NCBI RefSeq assembly: GCF_025527015.1
Contig: NZ_JAODIM010000038.1
Location: 186,001 to 250,000 of the forward strand
Reading direction: 5' to 3'
DNA: 64,000 bases
Source: Winslowiella arboricola
GTDB lineage: Bacteria > Pseudomonadota > Gammaproteobacteria > Enterobacterales > Enterobacteriaceae
Shown: piece by piece, positions 49,119 through 58,870 of the stretch
Layout: every line of letters begins with the position of its first letter
How positions within the stretch are numbered: position 1 is the stretch's first letter
Notes under the pieces: model-generated
The model's input: the letters and a program-made list of their open reading frames with translations, nothing else
What the model was told of the DNA's origin: nothing
Database searches by the model: none
Position numbers and translations under genes: made by a program

Positions 49119-49973
49119 TTAACTACCAAAGGTATTACATTTACCCGGATCGCCACTATCATAGCCGCGTTTAAACCAGCTGTAACGCTGTTCAGAGCTA
49201 CCATGGGTAAAGCTGTCCGGCACCACGCGCCCCTGACTCTGCTGTTGCAGGCGGTCATCGCCAATCGCTTCAGCGGCATTCAGCGCTTCCTGCAGATCGC
49301 CCGGCTCCAGAATCTGCTGCTGCTGCATATAGTGTCCCCAGACACCGGCAAAGCAGTCGGCCTGTAGCTCCATTTTTACTGATAGCTGGTTAACCTGGGT
49401 TTGCGACGCATTTTGCTGCATCTGCCGCACTTTCGGCTCTATTCCCAACAACTTCTGCACATGATGTCCAACTTCATGCGCAATCACGTAGCCCTGGGCG
49501 AAATCGCCGTCAGCGCCGAGTTTGTTTTTCATCTGGTCATAGAAAGAGAGATCGATATACACCGTCTGATCAGACGGACAGTAGAATGGCCCCATCACCG
49601 ACTGGCCGGTGCCGCATCCGGTGCGCGTGGCGCCGCGATACATCACCAGCTTCGGCGCCTGCCAGGGTTTATCCATCTTCTGAAACAGTTTTTGCCAGGT
49701 GTCTTCAGTGGTAGCCAGTATCACCGAAGTGAACTTCGCCGCCTCATCATCATTCGGGCTGATGCTCTGCTGCGATGACTGCTGTGTGGCCGGCTGTTCA
49801 CCGGTCAGCAACGGCGTCAGATCATAGCCATAATAGCCCGCCACCATGACGATAATCAGTAAAGCGATACCACCTTTACCGCGCGGGATACGCATGCGCC
49901 CGCCACCCATGGAAGGCGACTGATTGCGTCGGTCTTCCACATTGTCGCTCTCGCGACGCCCTTGCCAACGCAT
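49119..49973 (-). CDS. ypfJ: YpfJ, neutral zinc metallopeptidase family protein
   Basis: A 284-residue membrane protein. A short cytoplasmic stretch ([17 protein letters not shown]) and one membrane helix ([19 protein letters not shown]) lead to a periplasmic domain with the zinc motif [11 protein letters not shown] and [14 protein letters not shown]. The start is behind AGGAG and aligns with E. coli YpfJ; a 32-codon extension upstream is not supported. Substrate unknown. Six bases separate it from tmcA. Confidence 0.92.
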   Translation of the reverse strand: MRWQGRRESDNVEDRRNQSPSMGGGRMRIPRGKGGIALLIIVMVAGYYGYDLTPLLTGEQPATQQSSQQSISPNDDEAAKFTSVILATTEDTWQKLFQKMDKPWQAPKLVMYRGATRTGCGTGQSVMGPFYCPSDQTVYIDLSFYDQMKNKLGADGDFAQGYVIAHEVGHHVQKLLGIEPKVRQMQQNASQTQVNQLSVKMELQADCFAGVWGHYMQQQQILEPGDLQEALNAAEAIGDDRLQQQSQGRVVPDSFTHGSSEQRYSWFKRGYDSGDPGKCNTFGS

Positions 49974-50097
49974 AGCCAGCTCCTGCAATTGTGCCAATAA
50001 AATAGATAGTAGTCGTGCCGCCAGTGAATAACCAGAGCGCAACGCGGCCAACGCGCGCAACAGGACCATTTATGAACGGAATGAAGGAGATTCAGAC

Positions 50098-50128
50098 AAT
50101 AAAAAGAGGCCGGGATTAACCGGCCTCT
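50098..50128 (-). terminator. Terminator of purC
   Basis: On the minus strand GAGGCCGGT-TAAT-CCCGGCCTC is followed by TTTTTATTG, 34 bases after the purC stop. Confidence 0.85.
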
Positions 50129-50161
50129 TCGCGAAGAAAAGCGAGGTAAACGATTGCGCAG

Positions 50162-50875
50162 TTAGTCTAATTTAATACCAAGACGGTGTGCGACTTCTTC
50201 ATAGGCTTCGATAACGCCACCGAGGCTCTGACGGAAGCGATCTTTATCCATTTTCGCCATGGTCTCTTTATCCCACAGGCGCGCGCCATCTGGTGAGAAT
50301 TCATCACCCAACACCACTTCACCGTTGAACAGACCAAACTCCAGTTTAAAGTCCACCAGAATCAGACCCGCATCAGAGAACAGCTTGCTCAGCACTTCGT
50401 TGGCTTTATAGGTCAGCTCACGCATACGCGCCAGATTCTCTTTATTCACCCAACCGAAGGTTTCGCAGTATGACTCATTTACCATTGGATCGTGTTTGGC
50501 ATCATCTTTCAGAAACAGATCGAACAGCGGCGGATTGAGTACGATCCCCTCTTCCACGCCGAGACGTTTCACCAGTGAGCCTGCGGCACGGTTGCGCACA
50601 ACGCACTCCACCGGCACCATCTCCAGCTTTTTCACCAGGGCTTCGTTATCGGACAGCAGCGCTTCCATTTGCGTCGGGATACCCGCTTCCTCAAGTTTGG
50701 TCATAATAAAGTGGTTAAACTTATTATTGACCATCCCCTTGCGGTCGAACTGCTCAATACGCGCACCATCTCCTGCTGACGTATCGTTGCGGAATTCGAG
50801 TATCAGCAGGTCCGGGTTTTCGGTGCTGTAAACTGTTTTCGCTTTGCCGCGATACAACTCAGCTTTCTTTTGCAT
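50162..50875 (-). CDS. purC: SAICAR synthetase
   Basis: A 237-residue enzyme that joins aspartate to CAIR in purine synthesis. The N-terminus [28 protein letters not shown]-binding stretch [21 protein letters not shown] and the motif [20 protein letters not shown] are those of E. coli PurC. A GGAG eleven bases upstream supports the start at MQKKAEL; five extra upstream codons are not needed. Its own terminator and that of bamC isolate it as a single unit, expected to be under PurR. Confidence 0.96.
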   Translation of the reverse strand: MQKKAELYRGKAKTVYSTENPDLLILEFRNDTSAGDGARIEQFDRKGMVNNKFNHFIMTKLEEAGIPTQMEALLSDNEALVKKLEMVPVECVVRNRAAGSLVKRLGVEEGIVLNPPLFDLFLKDDAKHDPMVNESYCETFGWVNKENLARMRELTYKANEVLSKLFSDAGLILVDFKLEFGLFNGEVVLGDEFSPDGARLWDKETMAKMDKDRFRQSLGGVIEAYEEVAHRLGIKLD

Positions 50876-50960
50876 CTTGATTAACTCCAAACGTGGTAGA
50901 AGTGTTGCTATACATCTGCACGGGCAAAGGCCCCTGCGTCGGTTAACTGGGTTAGTAATG

Positions 50961-50989
50961 AAAAAAGGCCGGAGTGCTCCGGCCCTTTT
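50961..50989 (-). terminator. Terminator between bamC and purC
   Basis: AAAAAAGGCCGGAG-TG-CTCCGGCCCTTTT; on the minus strand the stem is followed by TTTTTT, three bases past the bamC stop. Confidence 0.87.
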
Positions 50990-50992
50990 AGT

Positions 50993-52027
50993 TTACTTGC
51001 TAAATGCCGCCTGGAATACGGCGACCAGTGCATCGTTTTGCGACTGTGTCAGCGGATGCCCTTTCGGATCGATAAACTGCAGACTACTGCGGTTATCTAA
51101 ATCACCCACCTGCAGTTTGTAATCACCGTTTGGCAACCCAGGATCTTTCGCGCCCAGGTCATCCCAGTGACCACTGCCCGGTGACTTATAGGTCACCGCC
51201 AGGCTGCCCTGAGAGCGGTTATTATCCGTCACTGTCATGCCGGCACGCTTCAGTGCATCCGGCAAACGCTGCCAGACAGCATTGAACGGTGCGCGCAGAA
51301 TCAGATTCGGCAGGCCGGTATCATCAGCGCCGCTCTGTACATCGATTTGCGATACGCTGCGATTGGCAGCGGCATCTTCCTGCGCGGATTCAATTTTGTC
51401 TAAACCGGTGCTGATGTCGTTAAGCATCTGCGCGGTATAGCGCTGGATCTGCACCGGAGAAGTGACATCTTTATCCTGCTGCTGTAGCTGCAGTAAACGT
51501 ACTGTCAGCGCCTGCTGATAGCCCTGCTGCTGCACGCTCACCTGATAGCGGCCACGATACTGATTATCTTCGTCCGCACGATTCCACTGTACCCAGTCGG
51601 TGGTCAGCTGCTGGCTGGCATCCTGACGATCGGCAATCGGGAACTTATACGACTGAACCACATTCACTACCTGTGACCAGATAGAACCGCTACGCCCGTT
51701 CTCCACCAGCAGGATGCCGGTATTGCCGGTAAACTGCGTGCGCGTGCCGTTCATCAGCGCCAGAGGCTGGGCGGGTGGACGAATGTCGAGCTGCTTGCCA
51801 ACGGCACCGTTGCTGTTGGTTGCTGCGATCTCATAATCACCGTTTTGCAGCGGCAGAATGGTTCCTGCTGGTGCGGTTAAATCTTTCAGTTCGGTCGCCT
51901 GCAAATAAGACTCGTCGCCACTGACCTGACGCTTATAGCGCTGATCGGTAGAACAAGCTGCAAGCAGCATCACCGTTGACAGTCCAACAACTTTCACTAC
52001 CGTGGACTTCTTTACTGAGTAAGCCAT
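50993..52027 (-). CDS. bamC: Outer-membrane assembly lipoprotein BamC
   Basis: 344 residues. The signal peptide [16 protein letters not shown] carries a lipobox LAAC, so Cys is lipidated. The long unstructured N-terminal lasso ([19 protein letters not shown] ... [15 protein letters not shown]) wraps BamD, and two helix-grip domains follow ([36 protein letters not shown]). AGGGAG precedes the ATG. It is 14 bases downstream of dapA in the conserved dapA-bamC order. Confidence 0.95.
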   Translation of the reverse strand: MAYSVKKSTVVKVVGLSTVMLLAACSTDQRYKRQVSGDESYLQATELKDLTAPAGTILPLQNGDYEIAATNSNGAVGKQLDIRPPAQPLALMNGTRTQFTGNTGILLVENGRSGSIWSQVVNVVQSYKFPIADRQDASQQLTTDWVQWNRADEDNQYRGRYQVSVQQQGYQQALTVRLLQLQQQDKDVTSPVQIQRYTAQMLNDISTGLDKIESAQEDAAANRSVSQIDVQSGADDTGLPNLILRAPFNAVWQRLPDALKRAGMTVTDNNRSQGSLAVTYKSPGSGHWDDLGAKDPGLPNGDYKLQVGDLDNRSSLQFIDPKGHPLTQSQNDALVAVFQAAFSK

Positions 52028-52041
52028 CAAATCTCCCTAAT

Positions 52042-52920
52042 TTACAGCAGACCCGCATGCTTGAGCGCCTGCTCGATAACCGGACGCCCCGCGTCGGTTA
52101 TTGGCGTCATTGGAAGACGCAGCGTATCGGTTGCTATTAATCCTAATTTCATCGCGGCCCATTTCACCGGGATAGGATTGGGTTCAACAAATAACTTCTG
52201 ATGCAGATGCATCAGGCGCTGGTTAAGGCGGCGCGCTTCAACAAAGTTGCCCTGCTGCGCAAGCGCACAGAGTTCAACCATCTCGCGTGCGGCAATGTTG
52301 GCCGTTACCGAGATCACGCCATGACCGCCCAGTTGCATAAAGTCCAGTGCAGAGGCGTCATCGCCACTGACTAACACAAACTCTTCATCAACCAGCTCTT
52401 GGATCTGGCTAACACGCGATAAGTTCCCGGTCGCTTCCTTAATACCGATAATATTTTTAATTTTGGCCAGACGACCCACGGTTTCCGGCAGCATATCGCA
52501 GCCAGTACGTGAGGGAACGTTATACAGCATCTGCGGCAGTGAAGTACTTTCCGCGATCGCTTTAAAGTGCTGATACAACCCTTCCTGCGTCGGACGGTTG
52601 TAGTAAGGCGTCACGGTCAGGCAACCGACAACCCCGGAATTCTCGAAGCGTTTGGTAAGAGAGATGCCTTCCGCTGTCGCGTTAGCACCGGTTCCGGCAA
52701 TCACCGGAATTCGCCCATCGGCCAGCTCCAGCGTCTGCATCACGACATCGCCATGTTCATCATGGCTGAGGGTGGCGGACTCGCCGGTAGTGCCTACAGA
52801 TACAATCGCTGCGGTTCCGCTAGCGACATGATAATCAATCAGTTTTTTCAGACTCGCCCGGCAGACATTACCTTTGTCATCCATTGGCGTAACGAGCGCA
52901 ACTATACTTCCCGTGAACAT
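52042..52920 (-). CDS. dapA: 4-hydroxy-tetrahydrodipicolinate synthase
   Basis: 292 residues, the first enzyme specific to lysine/diaminopimelate. The Schiff-base lysine is in [14 protein letters not shown] (about residue 161), the catalytic Tyr in [14 protein letters not shown], and the other triad residues in [21 protein letters not shown] directly upstream fixes the start at MFTGSIVAL; six further upstream codons are in frame but unsupported. Divergent from gcvR, in an operon with bamC. Confidence 0.97.
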   Translation of the reverse strand: MFTGSIVALVTPMDDKGNVCRASLKKLIDYHVASGTAAIVSVGTTGESATLSHDEHGDVVMQTLELADGRIPVIAGTGANATAEGISLTKRFENSGVVGCLTVTPYYNRPTQEGLYQHFKAIAESTSLPQMLYNVPSRTGCDMLPETVGRLAKIKNIIGIKEATGNLSRVSQIQELVDEEFVLVSGDDASALDFMQLGGHGVISVTANIAAREMVELCALAQQGNFVEARRLNQRLMHLHQKLFVEPNPIPVKWAAMKLGLIATDTLRLPMTPITDAGRPVIEQALKHAGLL

Positions 52921-53078
52921 TGGCCATCCCCTCCACAAACAAGTCCTTCATGGTACGTTTGACGGGCATTGAAAAGCAAGCAGGCAACACCCTGGAGACC
53001 CTTGGCAGAGGGTATTTTTTATGTTTACCTTAGGGTTATCACTATTGCTAATCACCATGACCGACAGGACGTATCATT

Positions 53079-53672
53079 TTGCCGCAGTCACAGCAACATC
53101 ATTTGGTCATTACCGCACTGGGCGTTGACCGTCCGGGTATTGTCAATGCCATTACCCGCCATGTCAGCAGCTGTGGGTGTAATATTGAAGACAGTCGGCT
53201 TGCGATGCTCGGCGATGAATTTACATTTATCATGCTGCTTTCCGGCAGCTGGAATGCAATTACCCTGATTGAGTCGACCCTGCCGCTGAAGGGTGCGGAG
53301 CTGGAGTTACTTATCGTAATGAAGCGCACCAATGCCAGAGCCCACCCGCCAATGCCCGCGACAGTCTGGGTACAGGTAGAAGTCACAGACTCGCCACATA
53401 TCATTGAACGCTTTACCGATCTGTTTGATTCACACCAGATGAACATTGCGGAACTGGTGTCACGCACCCAACCGGCACAAGAAAATCAGCCGCCATTCCT
53501 CTATATTCAAATTACTGCGCATAGTCCTGCCAGTCAGGATGCATCATTTATTGAACAAGCATTTAACCAGCTATGTACAGAACTGCAGGCTCAGGGCACT
53601 ATTAGTGTCGTGAATTATCCACAGCATGAAGAAAAAATGGAGAGTAGTGATGAATCCACTGAAAGCCGGTGA
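53079..53672 (+). CDS. gcvR: Glycine cleavage system regulator GcvR
   Basis: A 197-residue protein with two ACT domains (HHLVITALGVDRPGIVNAI ... and TVWVQVEVTDSPHIIERF). It binds GcvA to repress the glycine cleavage operon when glycine is low. The frame opens at TTG (MPQSQQHHLVITALG), behind AGGACG, and this aligns with E. coli GcvR, so a TTG start is likely. The end overlaps bcp by 23 bases. Confidence 0.93.
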   Translation: MPQSQQHHLVITALGVDRPGIVNAITRHVSSCGCNIEDSRLAMLGDEFTFIMLLSGSWNAITLIESTLPLKGAELELLIVMKRTNARAHPPMPATVWVQVEVTDSPHIIERFTDLFDSHQMNIAELVSRTQPAQENQPPFLYIQITAHSPASQDASFIEQAFNQLCTELQAQGTISVVNYPQHEEKMESSDESTESR

Positions 53673-54117
53673 TACTGCACCGAAATTTAGCTTGCCCGAT
53701 CAAGACGGCGAACAAGTAAATTTGGCCGACTTCCAGGGACAGCGCGTGTTAGTCTATTTCTATCCGAAAGCGATGACACCGGGCTGCACCGTTCAGGCTT
53801 GCGGCTTACGCGATAACATGGACGATTTGAAAAAGTCAGGGGTAGAAGTGCTGGGTATCAGCACCGATAAACCGGAAAAATTGTCACGTTTTGCCGAGAA
53901 AGAGCTGTTGAACTTCACGCTGCTTTCCGATGAAGACCATCAGGTTTGCCAGCTGTTTGGCGTCTGGGGGGAGAAAACCTTTATGGGAAAAACCTATGAC
54001 GGTATCCATCGCGTCAGCTTCCTGCTGGATGGTAATGGTAAAGTGGAAAAAGTGTTCGACGATTTCAAAACCACCAATCATCACGATGTGGTGATGGATT
54101 ATCTGAAGTCAGCCTGA
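53650..54117 (+). CDS. bcp: Thioredoxin-dependent thiol peroxidase Bcp (PrxQ)
   Basis: A 155-residue peroxiredoxin that reduces hydroperoxides. The peroxidatic and resolving cysteines are five residues apart in YPKAMTPGCTVQACGLRD, the atypical 2-Cys PrxQ pattern. I start at MNPLKAGDTAPKF behind GGAGAG; an ATG eight codons earlier, inside gcvR, is less likely. Confidence 0.96.
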   Translation: MNPLKAGDTAPKFSLPDQDGEQVNLADFQGQRVLVYFYPKAMTPGCTVQACGLRDNMDDLKKSGVEVLGISTDKPEKLSRFAEKELLNFTLLSDEDHQVCQLFGVWGEKTFMGKTYDGIHRVSFLLDGNGKVEKVFDDFKTTNHHDVVMDYLKSA

Positions 54118-54124
54118 TGTCAGC

Positions 54125-54145
54125 GGGCGGCAATGCCGCCCTTAC
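54125..54145. repeat. Short REP-like palindrome, third type
   Basis: GGGCGGC-AAT-GCCGCCC followed by TTAC, between the convergent bcp and perM ends. The reverse complement has a GTAA head and a shorter stem than the 24-base units. Confidence 0.55.
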
Positions 54146-54150
54146 TGAAA

Positions 54151-55218
54151 TCACGGCTCCTCGTCGACCAGCATGCCATCTGGCCAGGCATGCACTACTG
54201 CCTTCACCAGCGTCGCCAGCGGAATGGCGAAGAACACGCCCCAGAACCCCCACAGGCCGCCAAAGATCACCACCGAAAGAATAATCACCAACGGATGCAG
54301 ATTCACCGCCTCGGAGAACAGCACCGGCACCAGCAAATTACCGTCCAGCGCCTGAATAATCAGATAGACGATAATCATAGTCCAGAAATCGCTGCCCAGT
54401 CCCCACTGGAACAGGCCGACGCAGATCACCGGAATGGTCACCACCAGCGCGCCGATATAGGGAATTAACACCGAGAAACCGACCAGCACCGCCAGCAACA
54501 AGGAGTAGTTCAGGCCAATTGCGAGGAAGCCGATCCAGGTCGCAATCCCAACCACCACCATCTCCAGCACCTTACCGCGGATATAATTGGTAATTTGCTG
54601 ATTCATTTCGCTCCATACCTGCCCCGCCAGCCCGCGGTTGCGCGGTAACACCCGGCGCACGGCATTCAGCATCTGTTCTTTATCCTTCAGCAGGAAGAAC
54701 ACCATCAGCGGCACCAGCACCAGGTAGATCGCCAGCGTCATTAAACCGACCAGCGATGCCAGTGAGTATTTCACCAGCGATTCACCGAGTCCGGTCAGAC
54801 GACTGCGCAAATTCTCGACGATAATATCGATAATGCCGGCATCCATCAGTGCCGGAAAACGCTTTGGCAACCCCGCCGCATAGGTATAGAGCTTATTCAG
54901 CATATTCGGCATATCGCGCGTCAGGTTGATGCCCTGCTGCCAGACCACCGGCGCCACCACCAGCACCATCAGCAGTAAAATACCGGCGAACACCGTCAGC
55001 ACAATACTGGTCGCCCAGCTGCGCGAGCACCCCATGCGCTCGAGACGAACGGTTGGCCATTCCAGCAGGTAGGCCAGCACCAGCGCCACCAGCAGCGGAG
55101 CCAATAAACCGCTAAAAAAGAATAAAATACAGAACGCAGCAACCAAAATGATCAACAACGCAATGGCTTGTGGATCGCTGAAGCGACGGCGATACCACTG
55201 TATTAACAATGCCAGCAT
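54151..55218 (-). CDS. perM: AI-2E family inner-membrane transporter PerM
   Basis: A 355-residue membrane protein with about eight hydrophobic segments and a long amphipathic loop after the second hairpin (RDMPNMLNKLYTYAAGLPKRF). The C-terminal blocks LVGFSVLIPYIGALVVTIPV and IIVYLIIQALDGNLLVPVLF are typical of the AI-2E/PerM family. Substrate uncertain. In E. coli perM (yfgO) is close to bcp and bepA, as here. Confidence 0.92.
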   Translation of the reverse strand: MLALLIQWYRRRFSDPQAIALLIILVAAFCILFFFSGLLAPLLVALVLAYLLEWPTVRLERMGCSRSWATSIVLTVFAGILLLMVLVVAPVVWQQGINLTRDMPNMLNKLYTYAAGLPKRFPALMDAGIIDIIVENLRSRLTGLGESLVKYSLASLVGLMTLAIYLVLVPLMVFFLLKDKEQMLNAVRRVLPRNRGLAGQVWSEMNQQITNYIRGKVLEMVVVGIATWIGFLAIGLNYSLLLAVLVGFSVLIPYIGALVVTIPVICVGLFQWGLGSDFWTMIIVYLIIQALDGNLLVPVLFSEAVNLHPLVIILSVVIFGGLWGFWGVFFAIPLATLVKAVVHAWPDGMLVDEEP

Positions 55219-55339
55219 GACATTAACTTCCTTGAGTGCATTTTGGAGAAGGCAGGATTGTACTTGAAAGGCGCGGCGAACAGAAAGGCAGTCAGCAGGT
55301 TAGCGCAATTTTTGTCTGACCTGCTGGCTGCTGGCTAAT

Positions 55340-56950
55340 TTAGCCGTGTAAACGGGCGGGTGAAATCAGCAGCGGTTGTTGTTGAACACCGGCGTGGACC
55401 ACACAATTACGACCGGCTCTTTTGGCCTGATACAAAGCCTCATCCGCGAGTTTAAATGCCTCTTCCATACTCTCACCATCGGGCCGCCACAGAGCAACGC
55501 CGACAGAAACAGACACATTCCCGACCTGCTTAATCTCGGTCTGCGCCACGCGCTGACGCACGCGTTCGGCGATCATAAGTGCGGTTTCGCTATCTGCACC
55601 CGGCAGAATCAGCAAAAACTCTTCGCCGCCATTACGGCATACCACATCGGTCTGGCGCGAACTATGTTCCAGTTCACGCGCAATGCGAATAATCACGTCA
55701 TCGCCGACATCGTGGCCATAGGTATCGTTAACCTGTTTAAAATGGTCGATATCCAGCGCCAGCACCGCAAAAGACTGGCGCGTGGTGAGGAAATACTCCA
55801 TCACCGCACTAAGACCACGACGATTGAGCAGCTGGGTTAACGGATCGGTCTGTACCTCAAACTTCAGCCGGCCAATCTTATCCTGCAACAGGCCAATACC
55901 AGCCAGCAGCGCTCGCTTAATCTGCGCCGCTTCAAAGTACCAGGAGCGGATGCCATTAATCTCTGTCGACACTCCCTGCGCATCCATCTGACTGGCTTTA
56001 CGCGCCAGCTGATAAAGTGGCAAGGCGATCAGGCGCGCCAGAATCCATGCGGAAATCAGCGTCAGCAGCGCAAAAGGCACCGAATGTTTTAGCACCTGCA
56101 GTAGCAAGCTGCTAAGAGGTTCGAGCGTGGTCTGCGTAGGCTTCAGCGCGACAATCATCCAGTCAGCCGCGGGAACCATGGCATAACCCGCCAGCATCGG
56201 CTCACTATTCTGCGGATGAATTTCCAGATAACCATTGCGGCGCTTACTTTTCTCTTCATCACTGATCAACGGCGCAATGCCCTTGCCAATCAGTTTACTG
56301 TCTTGGTGATACAGTACCTGATTCTGTTTATCGACCACATACAGCGAAGAACCATCGCGGTAATACTGCTCGCCAAGCAACTCATTGAGAATGCTTTTCT
56401 TCTTCAGATACAGCGTACCGCCAACATAACCGAGATAGGTTCCGGTTTTCGACCACACAGGATATGAGATAAACACCATCAGATTATTCGCTGCCGAAAT
56501 CGTTGGCTGGCTAATCAGCGGTTTGCGTTCGGTCAATGCCTGACGCGCCGCAGCCGTAGTCAGATGCATCCCTTTCAGCATCAGCGACTCCGGCGAAATT
56601 GATCGCACCCAACCGTTGGCGTCAACAATCACCACGGAGTTAAAACTGGTGGTTTGTTCGCGTAACCGGTCGACTTCCTGCTGCAACGCCGCGTCATCAT
56701 CTAAGCCGCTGCTCAGAATAGTCGCGCTCCATGAGAGCTGAGATTTTGCCAGCTGAAAGAAAATCTCGGTGGTTGAAGCCAGTTTCGTCGCGTAAACCCG
56801 GTTCGATTCCAGCGTGTTATTAATCAACAGCTCACGCTGTACGCGCCATGTTGCATACAGTGTATTCGCCAGCGTAATGACAATGCTGGCAACAGCAAGC
56901 ATTGTGATCAACGTGCGTAAGTCTGTCTTCGGCCAGAGTCGCCTCAACAT
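55340..56950 (-). CDS. Membrane diguanylate cyclase with dCache-like sensor
   Basis: 536 residues. A membrane helix (about 14-36), a periplasmic domain (about 37-280) of double-Cache type (SVVIVDANGWVRSISPESLM; LMVFISYPVWSKTGTYLGYVGG), and a second helix (about 288-312) precede a HAMP-like linker and a GGDEF domain. The active loop is GGEEF (about 441-445), and an RQTD inhibitory site lies five residues before it, so it should make c-di-GMP with product inhibition. No EAL domain follows. Ligand unknown; E. coli has no gene here. Promoter lies in 56951-57224, with no other gene. Confidence 0.87.
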   Translation of the reverse strand: MLRRLWPKTDLRTLITMLAVASIVITLANTLYATWRVQRELLINNTLESNRVYATKLASTTEIFFQLAKSQLSWSATILSSGLDDDAALQQEVDRLREQTTSFNSVVIVDANGWVRSISPESLMLKGMHLTTAAARQALTERKPLISQPTISAANNLMVFISYPVWSKTGTYLGYVGGTLYLKKKSILNELLGEQYYRDGSSLYVVDKQNQVLYHQDSKLIGKGIAPLISDEEKSKRRNGYLEIHPQNSEPMLAGYAMVPAADWMIVALKPTQTTLEPLSSLLLQVLKHSVPFALLTLISAWILARLIALPLYQLARKASQMDAQGVSTEINGIRSWYFEAAQIKRALLAGIGLLQDKIGRLKFEVQTDPLTQLLNRRGLSAVMEYFLTTRQSFAVLALDIDHFKQVNDTYGHDVGDDVIIRIARELEHSSRQTDVVCRNGGEEFLLILPGADSETALMIAERVRQRVAQTEIKQVGNVSVSVGVALWRPDGESMEEAFKLADEALYQAKRAGRNCVVHAGVQQQPLLISPARLHG

Positions 56951-57224
56951 AGACTTATCTCGATTTTACTGAACATTTTTATTAGCGCCCTGGTATGATT
57001 TTATTGTGCGCAATTCTTATACGTGCGATGTATGCCCTGGTGAAGCAAGGCACGATTGTATTCCTCCAATGGCTGCCACTGCAATTGGCTTTAACCGGCA
57101 AATGAAATATTTACTCATTTATTTCGTTAGCCGGGATAAATGACGTTAAATATATTCCACCGGTTCGAATATGCAGCCCTGTTAGCCAAAGTTAACCATA
57201 TCCGCGCCTTTGGCGATCGACCGA

Positions 57225-57484
57225 TTAAAGCGGTAAAAATGCGTATCCCTGATTTTCTAAAGTCGCGACGGTGGTGCCGCTGGAAAGGGTATGGGCCACC
57301 GATTTATCTGCCCAGTCACGTTGCAGATGATGAAATGCAACAGATTGTTTACAAACCTTCACTTCAGCCCCAGCCACCACATACAGATTAGTGACGCGCG
57401 CCCCCCCATTTAACACCGGGGTTGGGGTTAACCCTCTGCCATTTCGCTGTGGTTAATCTGAATAGATGCAATTACAGAACGCAT
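57225..57484 (-). pseudogene. Decayed tandem copy of the DsrE-like gene
   Basis: GGGAG precedes an ATG (57482-57484) that opens MRSVIAS like the neighbour's MRSVVSC but stops after 18 codons. Farther on, another frame encodes ARVTNLYVVAGAE joined directly to VKVCKQSVAFHHLQRDWADK and ending ATLENQGYAFLPL. These match the neighbour's C-terminal half with an internal deletion of some 45 residues. The signal peptide and N-terminal domain are lost, so it is a remnant. Confidence 0.75.
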
Positions 57485-57514
57485 AGTTTATTCTCCCGAC
57501 GGAAACAGAACGGG

Positions 57515-58120
57515 TCACATTGGCAAAAAGGCATACCCCTGATTTTCAAGGGTAGAAACCGTGGTGGGACTGGAAAGCGCATGTACCACCGATTTATCGA
57601 TCCAGCCGAATTGATAATGATGAAACGCCACGGACTGGTCACAAACGGAAACCACTACGCCAGACTTTTTAAGCTCATCAATCAGCTTAAGATTTGGGTT
57701 ATCAAAACCATATATTTTATTAAACTGCGCATTATTTAACATCGCAGGGGTGGCATCGCCGGTGACCGAAACCACAAACTTTAATTGCTCTGCGGGTACA
57801 CCAGACGCGACATACAGATTGACTACCCGCGCCACGCGCTCAAGGCCTAAATTAGCCTCTTTCATCGTCCCTTCGCTTTTCGTAATTTGAAAAACAATTT
57901 TATTCGACATTGTGGTGTCTGGCTTGAATTGCACGTCACTTTCGTAGTGCATTTTGCCATAACCCATAATCGCCGGCGTCGACCAGAAACCTTCAGGGTC
58001 TGCGGCAACGGTAACAAAATGCCTGCTCACTTTATCGTAAAGGGCTGGCGCCTGACTGATGGCAGCACCAACAGAACCTGCAACTACTGCAATAAATAAA
58101 CAGGAAACAACTGAACGCAT
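57515..58120 (-). CDS. Periplasmic DsrE/DsrF-like protein
   Basis: 201 residues starting MRSVVSCLFIAVVAGSVGA, a signal peptide, behind GGAGAG. The mature domain has the DsrE pattern: KIVFQITKSEGTMKEANLGL, LKFVVSVTGDATPAML and ELKKSGVVVSVCDQSVAFH, with a single conserved cysteine. DsrE-fold proteins carry or relay sulfur, or act as small periplasmic proteins of unknown role. Eighteen upstream codons in frame are not supported. A decayed copy lies directly downstream. Confidence 0.72.
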   Translation of the reverse strand: MRSVVSCLFIAVVAGSVGAAISQAPALYDKVSRHFVTVAADPEGFWSTPAIMGYGKMHYESDVQFKPDTTMSNKIVFQITKSEGTMKEANLGLERVARVVNLYVASGVPAEQLKFVVSVTGDATPAMLNNAQFNKIYGFDNPNLKLIDELKKSGVVVSVCDQSVAFHHYQFGWIDKSVVHALSSPTTVSTLENQGYAFLPM

Positions 58121-58870
58121 AAATTGAACTCTCCGGTAAAACGATGGCAGGCGCGGAAAACAGGCGCTATTCACTTAAGCCAAAATAAATGACTCATTTA
58201 TCTATATCACAGCGCGTCTGATTCAACCTTTATTCCATCCACCACTCACGTGACAAGTTTACTTTTCGTCTGATAGTTAGCCCGGTAAAATATAAAGCCT
58301 TAGTTGTCTGTAAAGACCCTGACCTTTATTTATTGCTGGCCCTGCTTAGCTAATCCGACAACATTACCAGCGAATAAACTACGGCGATAAAGCTGACAAT
58401 TCAGTCTGATTAAGAGACAGTGACACAACTGATTGCGACCAATAATATTGTCTGCCTGGCGTTGAAACAGGCGTTAAAGATTAAATTAACTGTATGAACA
58501 GATAAAAACCTTACCGATTAACCGGCAGCTTTTTCAGATTTTTCAGCTTTTCACTTGTCAATTTGCATACCAGATTCAGTTTAACTGAACAACTTTACAC
58601 AACTTTAAAAAACAACCACCATCGCAATGAGATAACAAAGCCAGCCGCCAGCAAATTTTAACCCTTTTACTTTCTGCTAATGTTCAATTTTTTACACTAA
58701 CTCTGCGGAAAATACGGTTTTCCGTCACATTCTGCCGCCGCGTGGTGATTTCTTTCTCAATCAGCACTCGCTAAACTGTCACCGTGAGTGAGGAACGTCT
58801 GCGTGGTAAATAAAGAACGTTTCGTACTGCCGCCTGTCAAAATTCTACCTTCTTGTTATGGGACTGAAGT
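58121..58870. other. Non-coding region upstream of bepA
   Basis: About 750 bases, AT-rich, with no ORF that I can support. It must hold the promoters of the DsrE-like gene (minus) and bepA (plus). TTTTTCAG occurs twice at 58530-58550 (CTTTTTCAGATTTTTCAGCTTTT). No terminator, tRNA or REP unit was seen. Confidence 0.5.

Noticed and set aside
57140-57391. An 83-codon plus-strand ORF over the decayed DsrE-like copy
   Set aside because: It is the complement of the pseudogene and shows no motif of its own.
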